From an uncultured Pseudophaeobacter sp. (GTDB taxonomy: Bacteria > Pseudomonadota > Alphaproteobacteria > Rhodobacterales > Rhodobacteraceae), in the NCBI GenBank assembly GCA_905479575.1, contig CAJQNB010000008.1:1-64000 (forward strand): a stretch of 64,000 bases of DNA, given 5' to 3'. Positions 60,462 through 64,000 of this stretch are shown here, one piece after another. The notes beneath the pieces are model-generated. The model made no database searches. It worked only from the letters and a program-made list of their open reading frames with translations, and had not been told where the DNA came from. Made by a program: the position numbers and the translations under genes. Positions within the stretch are counted from its first letter, which is position 1. Each line of letters opens with the position of its first letter.

Positions 60462-62440
60462 GTTGTGCCCTCCTGTTTCGCGCTATCCTGTTCGATCTGC
60501 ACCAGCAAATCGCCTGCCTTCACCTGGTTTGGAGCCGTGACTGCGACCTCGCTCACCGTGCCTGCAATCTCGGCCAGGATCTCGTGCTGCATTTTCATCG
60601 CCTCCAGCACCGCCAGCCGGGTGCCAATCTCAACCCGGTCGCCAGGGCTGACGCTGAGATCCAGCAGGTTGCCATGCATCGGCGCCCGGGTCGCGCCGCC
60701 CCCCGCAGCAGCTGCAGCGCCCTGGTCCGCCAGCACCCGGGTCACCTTCAAAATCCGCGCCCCGGTCGCCAGATAAAGATCATCCCCCACCATCAGATGG
60801 CGGCGCAGATCCAGTCGCAGCCCATCCAACCGCAGGCAATCGCCCTGGTGATCCAAATGATGCTCCGCCGCGCCGACCAGCACGCGGATGCCATCACGAC
60901 CCTGGCGTAGCTGCACCGTCACAGGATCGCCTCCGGCCTCCAGTACCATTCGCGCCTGCAACGCCCCCTGACTGGACCAGCCAAGCAGATCTGCCGGGAT
61001 GGTGGCCTGTTGAGCCATTGCCGCCTGATCGGCGCGATAGATCAGCCCCGCTGCCAGCGCCAGATCGGCGCTGGTGACCTCGGGCGGCAGAAGTGGATCA
61101 AAGTGATCACTGATAAAACCAGTGGTGGCCGCACCGGTGGCAAATTCCCCATGTCCGAGCACATCAATCAGAAAATCACGGTTGCAGGCAGGCCCAAAAA
61201 TCACCGTATCGCGCAGCGCCGCAATCAAACGCTCCAGCGCCTCGCCGCGGGTGGATCCATGGGCGATGAGTTTGGCCAGCATAGGGTCATAAAAAGCAGA
61301 GACCTCCTGCCCGGAGGTAATCCCCGCATCCACTCGGATGCCCGGCCCGCTGGGTGGATGCCAGAGACTGATCCCGCCGGATTGTGGCAAAAACCCCTGG
61401 CTGGCGTCTTCGGCGTAGAGCCGCACCTCGATGGCATGGCCGGTCAGTGCCACGTCGTGTTGCGCCAGGCCCAGCGCCTGACCACGCGCCGCGCGGATCT
61501 GCAGCGCCACCAGATCGAGCCCCGTGACCATCTCCGTTACCGGGTGTTCCACCTGCAGGCGGGTGTTCATCTCCAGAAAGTAAAAAGCTCCATCGGCATC
61601 CAGCAGGAACTCCACCGTTCCGGCCCCCAGATAGCTGACAGCGCGGGCCGCAGCCACCGCAGCCGCACCCATTTCGGCGCGCAGCTCAGGCGTCATCACC
61701 GGACAGGGGGCCTCTTCCACCACCTTCTGATGGCGGCGCTGCACCGAGCAGTCGCGCTCGCCCAGGTGGATGGTATTGCCACTGGCATCAGCAAAGATCT
61801 GGATCTCCACGTGACGCGGGCGCATCACCGCCTTTTCCAGGATCATCTCATCCGAGCCAAAGGCCGACAGGGCTTCGCTTTTGGCCAGATCCAAAGCCGA
61901 TGCAAAACCTTCGGGGGCGGTGACCAGCCGCATGCCACGGCCACCGCCCCCTGCCGCCGCCTTGATCATCACCGGATAGCCAATCCCTGCCGCCTCTGCC
62001 GCCAGCACAGCCGGTGACTGATCTGGACCCTCATAGCCGGGAACGCAGGGAACCCCTGCTTCGATCATGCGCCGTTTGGCGGCTGCCTTGTTGCCCATCA
62101 AAGCAATGGATTCAGCGCCGGGGCCAATAAACGTAAGGCCCGCTGCAGTGCAGGCGCGGGCAAATTCGGCATTCTCCGACAAGAAGCCATAGCCGGGGTG
62201 CACCGCCTGCGCGCCTGCCTCCTGTGCCGCGGCCAGAACCTTGGATGCATCCAGATAACTGTCGCCCACCGGACCGGTGCCAATGCAGATGGCGCGATCA
62301 GCAAAACCCACATGCGGGCTCCCTGCGTCGGCTTCGGTATACACCGCCACGCAAGTCATCCCCATTGCGCGCGCCGTGCGCATGATACGCAGGGCGATCT
62401 CTCCGCGATTGGCCACCAGGATTGAATTAAACTCGGTCAT
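60458..62440 (-). CDS. Acyl-CoA carboxylase alpha subunit (biotin carboxylase + biotin carrier)
   Basis: A 660-residue fusion. The biotin carboxylase part (~1-450) has FNSILVANRGEIALRI, AAGGGGRGMRL (ATP grip) and FLEMNTRLQVEHPVTE. A linker domain and a C-terminal biotinyl domain follow, with the biotinylated Lys in EAMKMQHEI (~625). It carboxylates the carrier that feeds the beta subunit encoded upstream. The type matches methylcrotonyl-, geranyl- or propionyl-CoA carboxylases. ATG 62440 has GGAGAGGAG upstream. ATGA overlap with the flavoprotein gene. Confidence 0.92.
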   Translation of the reverse strand: MTEFNSILVANRGEIALRIMRTARAMGMTCVAVYTEADAGSPHVGFADRAICIGTGPVGDSYLDASKVLAAAQEAGAQAVHPGYGFLSENAEFARACTAAGLTFIGPGAESIALMGNKAAAKRRMIEAGVPCVPGYEGPDQSPAVLAAEAAGIGYPVMIKAAAGGGGRGMRLVTAPEGFASALDLAKSEALSAFGSDEMILEKAVMRPRHVEIQIFADASGNTIHLGERDCSVQRRHQKVVEEAPCPVMTPELRAEMGAAAVAAARAVSYLGAGTVEFLLDADGAFYFLEMNTRLQVEHPVTEMVTGLDLVALQIRAARGQALGLAQHDVALTGHAIEVRLYAEDASQGFLPQSGGISLWHPPSGPGIRVDAGITSGQEVSAFYDPMLAKLIAHGSTRGEALERLIAALRDTVIFGPACNRDFLIDVLGHGEFATGAATTGFISDHFDPLLPPEVTSADLALAAGLIYRADQAAMAQQATIPADLLGWSSQGALQARMVLEAGGDPVTVQLRQGRDGIRVLVGAAEHHLDHQGDCLRLDGLRLDLRRHLMVGDDLYLATGARILKVTRVLADQGAAAAAGGGATRAPMHGNLLDLSVSPGDRVEIGTRLAVLEAMKMQHEILAEIAGTVSEVAVTAPNQVKAGDLLVQIEQDSAKQEGTT

Positions 62441-62457
62441 ATTCTGCTCCTCTCCCA

Positions 62458-63999
62458 TCAGGCCCGTCCCACGCCAAAGGCATTGGGGTTGAGATCACGG
62501 CGGCGCGCCTCCCTGCAGGTGGCAAGACAAAAACCAATCACCGCCCGGCTGTCGCGCGGATCAATCATGCCCATGTCCAACATCCGCCCAGAGGTAAAAA
62601 ACGCATCCGACTGACTGTCAAAATGCGCCGCGATCCCGGCGCTTTGCTTGGCCAGGCGGGCCTCGTCCACCGGGATGCCCTTGCGCGCAGCGGTGCGCCG
62701 CGCCACCTGTTCCATGGTCAGAGCCGCCTGTTCGCCCCCCATCACCCCGGTCATGGCATTGGGCCAGGTGAACAGGAAATCCGCGCCAAAGGCATGACCA
62801 CACATGCCATAGTTGCCGGCGCCAAAACTGGCCCCGGTATAGAGCGAGATCTTGGGCACCCGCAGGTTGGTCATCGCCTGGATCATCTTGGAGCCATGTT
62901 TGATCATGCCCGCGCGCTCATAGGCGGTACCAACCATATAGCCGGTGGTATTGCCCAGAAAGATCACCGGGGTGCCCGCCTGATCCATCACCTGCAGGAA
63001 ATGCGTTGCCTTGGTGGCACCGTCGGGATCAATGGGGCCGTTATTGCCAAGAATGCCCACGGGCTGGCCCATGATATGCGCCTGCAAGCAGACCAGCGCC
63101 GGGCCATAACCCGGTTTGAAATCCCGCAGCCGAGAGCCATCCACCAGCCGCGCGGCCAGCTCGCGCATGTCATAGGGTTTGCGGTAGTCCGCCGGGATGG
63201 CCCCGGCCAACTCCTCGCTGTCATATTTGGGCGGATCATAGGCGACGGCGGGGTCGGCGCAGTTTTGCCAGCCCAGACCGGCCACCACATCGCGGGCAAT
63301 CTCCAGACCATGGGCATCATCCTCGGCGAGGTATTCCACCAGGCCGGTGACCTCTGCGTGCATCTCGGCGCCGCCCAGGTCGGCATCCTCGGCGATTTCT
63401 CCGGTTGCGGCCTGCACCAGCGCCGCCCCCGCCAGCATCGCCATACCATTACCCTTGACCCCGATCACATAGTCCGACAGCCCCGGCTGATAGGCGCCGC
63501 CAGCAGTCGAGGCCCCGTGCAGAACGGTGATCACCGGATTGCCCGCCGCCGAGAGCCGCGCCAGACCGGCAAACATGCCGCCTCCATGGGCCCAGAGCTC
63601 AACCGTGTAGCGGGTCAGATCTGCCCCGGCGCTTTCGACCAGATGCACAAAGGGCAGCTTTTGCTTCAACGCGATATCAATGGCGCCCAGCGCCTTATCC
63701 ACCGATTTGCCGGTCATTGCCCCGGCATTGATGCCGGCATCATCCACAAAGACCATGCAACGCACACCAGCCACATAGCCAATCCCCAGAATGATCGAGG
63801 CCCCGGGGATCGAGATCTCAGGATCCGGGTCGTCCACCAGATAGGAGGCCATGTTGTAGAGCTCAAGAAATGGCAAGCCCGGGTCGAGCAAGGCCGCCAG
63901 ACGTTCCCGTGGCGACAGCTGGCCGCGTTTATCAAACACCGGGCGACGCTGCTCTGATTTTGCTGCAGCACGGGCTTCCAAGCTGCGCATCCGGTCCAC
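62458..63999 (-). CDS. Acyl-CoA carboxylase beta subunit (carboxyltransferase), 5' end outside window
   Basis: At least 513 residues of a carboxyltransferase subunit; the start codon lies beyond the window end. Crotonase-type halves are seen: the N-half has VESAGADLTRYTVELWAHGGGMFAGLARLSA and HGASTAGGAYQPGLSDYVIGV, and the C-half has GNTTGYMVGTAYERAGMIKHGSKMI and TGASFGAGNYGMCG. It moves CO2 from biotin to the acyl-CoA. The overall pattern is closest to methylcrotonyl-/geranyl-CoA carboxylase beta subunits. The substrate cannot be fixed. It is 17 bases upstream of the alpha subunit ATG. Confidence 0.92.
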   Translation of the reverse strand: MDRMRSLEARAAAKSEQRRPVFDKRGQLSPRERLAALLDPGLPFLELYNMASYLVDDPDPEISIPGASIILGIGYVAGVRCMVFVDDAGINAGAMTGKSVDKALGAIDIALKQKLPFVHLVESAGADLTRYTVELWAHGGGMFAGLARLSAAGNPVITVLHGASTAGGAYQPGLSDYVIGVKGNGMAMLAGAALVQAATGEIAEDADLGGAEMHAEVTGLVEYLAEDDAHGLEIARDVVAGLGWQNCADPAVAYDPPKYDSEELAGAIPADYRKPYDMRELAARLVDGSRLRDFKPGYGPALVCLQAHIMGQPVGILGNNGPIDPDGATKATHFLQVMDQAGTPVIFLGNTTGYMVGTAYERAGMIKHGSKMIQAMTNLRVPKISLYTGASFGAGNYGMCGHAFGADFLFTWPNAMTGVMGGEQAALTMEQVARRTAARKGIPVDEARLAKQSAGIAAHFDSQSDAFFTSGRMLDMGMIDPRDSRAVIGFCLATCREARRRDLNPNAFGVGRA

Positions 64000-64000
64000 C

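Noticed and set aside
62623..63957. 444-codon plus-strand open frame opposite the carboxyltransferase gene
   Set aside because: The opposite strand encodes canonical carboxyltransferase motifs throughout; the antisense frame is a composition artefact.

Overview
This 64 kb window is a gene-dense stretch of roughly 60% GC that reads as a chromosomal or megaplasmid segment of a marine alphaproteobacterium of the Roseobacter group (Rhodobacterales). Family-level evidence is the FDH3-type formate dehydrogenase cluster with DUF3305/DUF3306 genes and a lipoate-ligase-like gene, TRAP and TctABC solute transporters, a phnCDEE uptake operon, and many catabolic operons. No rRNA, tRNA, CRISPR array, phage or insertion sequence was recognised. 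The species cannot be named from the sequence alone.

Layout. (1) 1-2083: an A/C-rich edge, a RidA gene, a small secreted protein and an RpiR-type repressor. (2) 2243-10354: an operon for an N-formylglutamate-amidohydrolase-like enzyme, a DctQMP TRAP transporter, a glutamine-synthetase-like ligase, an aldehyde dehydrogenase and an iron-type alcohol dehydrogenase. It looks like import and gamma-glutamylation-based breakdown of an amine or amino alcohol. (3) 10445-16959: a LacI-type regulator, a DUF1330 gene, gap behind a double operator, and a histidine kinase facing an NtrC-family response regulator that lacks the GAFTGA loop. (4) 17028-29008: formate dehydrogenase (alpha, beta, cytochrome b, TAT peptide, TorD chaperone, DUF3306, DUF3305). 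It is divergent from a polyferredoxin, an Mrp ATPase, a lipoate-ligase-like protein and a DUF6505 protein. (5) 29397-34238: phnCDEE uptake operon ending in a hexapeptide acetyltransferase. (6) 34422-37440: rpe and a chemoreceptor with a CxxCH heme motif. (7) 37503-46013: a seven-gene beta-oxidation operon whose gene content resembles the pim dicarboxylate operon. (8) 46519-63999: a UPF0261 protein, an aldehyde dehydrogenase, TctABC, an IclR regulator, a class III aminotransferase, a second glutamine-synthetase-like ligase, a cytochrome P450, a class I amidotransferase, a GntR regulator, a flavin oxidoreductase and a two-subunit biotin-dependent acyl-CoA carboxylase cut by the window end.

Themes. 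The window carries two separate modules that each pair a glutamine-synthetase-like ligase with an aldehyde dehydrogenase, a candidate deglutamylating hydrolase, a secondary or tripartite transporter and a dedicated regulator. Several intergenic gaps are packed with perfect inverted repeats: a cluster at 29009-29396, four palindromes at 54776-54915, and hairpins inside operons. A short dispersed repeat occurs four times just downstream of genes. Clear operator-like palindromes sit in front of the N-formylglutamate amidohydrolase operon, gap, the formate dehydrogenase divergon and the TctC/IclR divergon.
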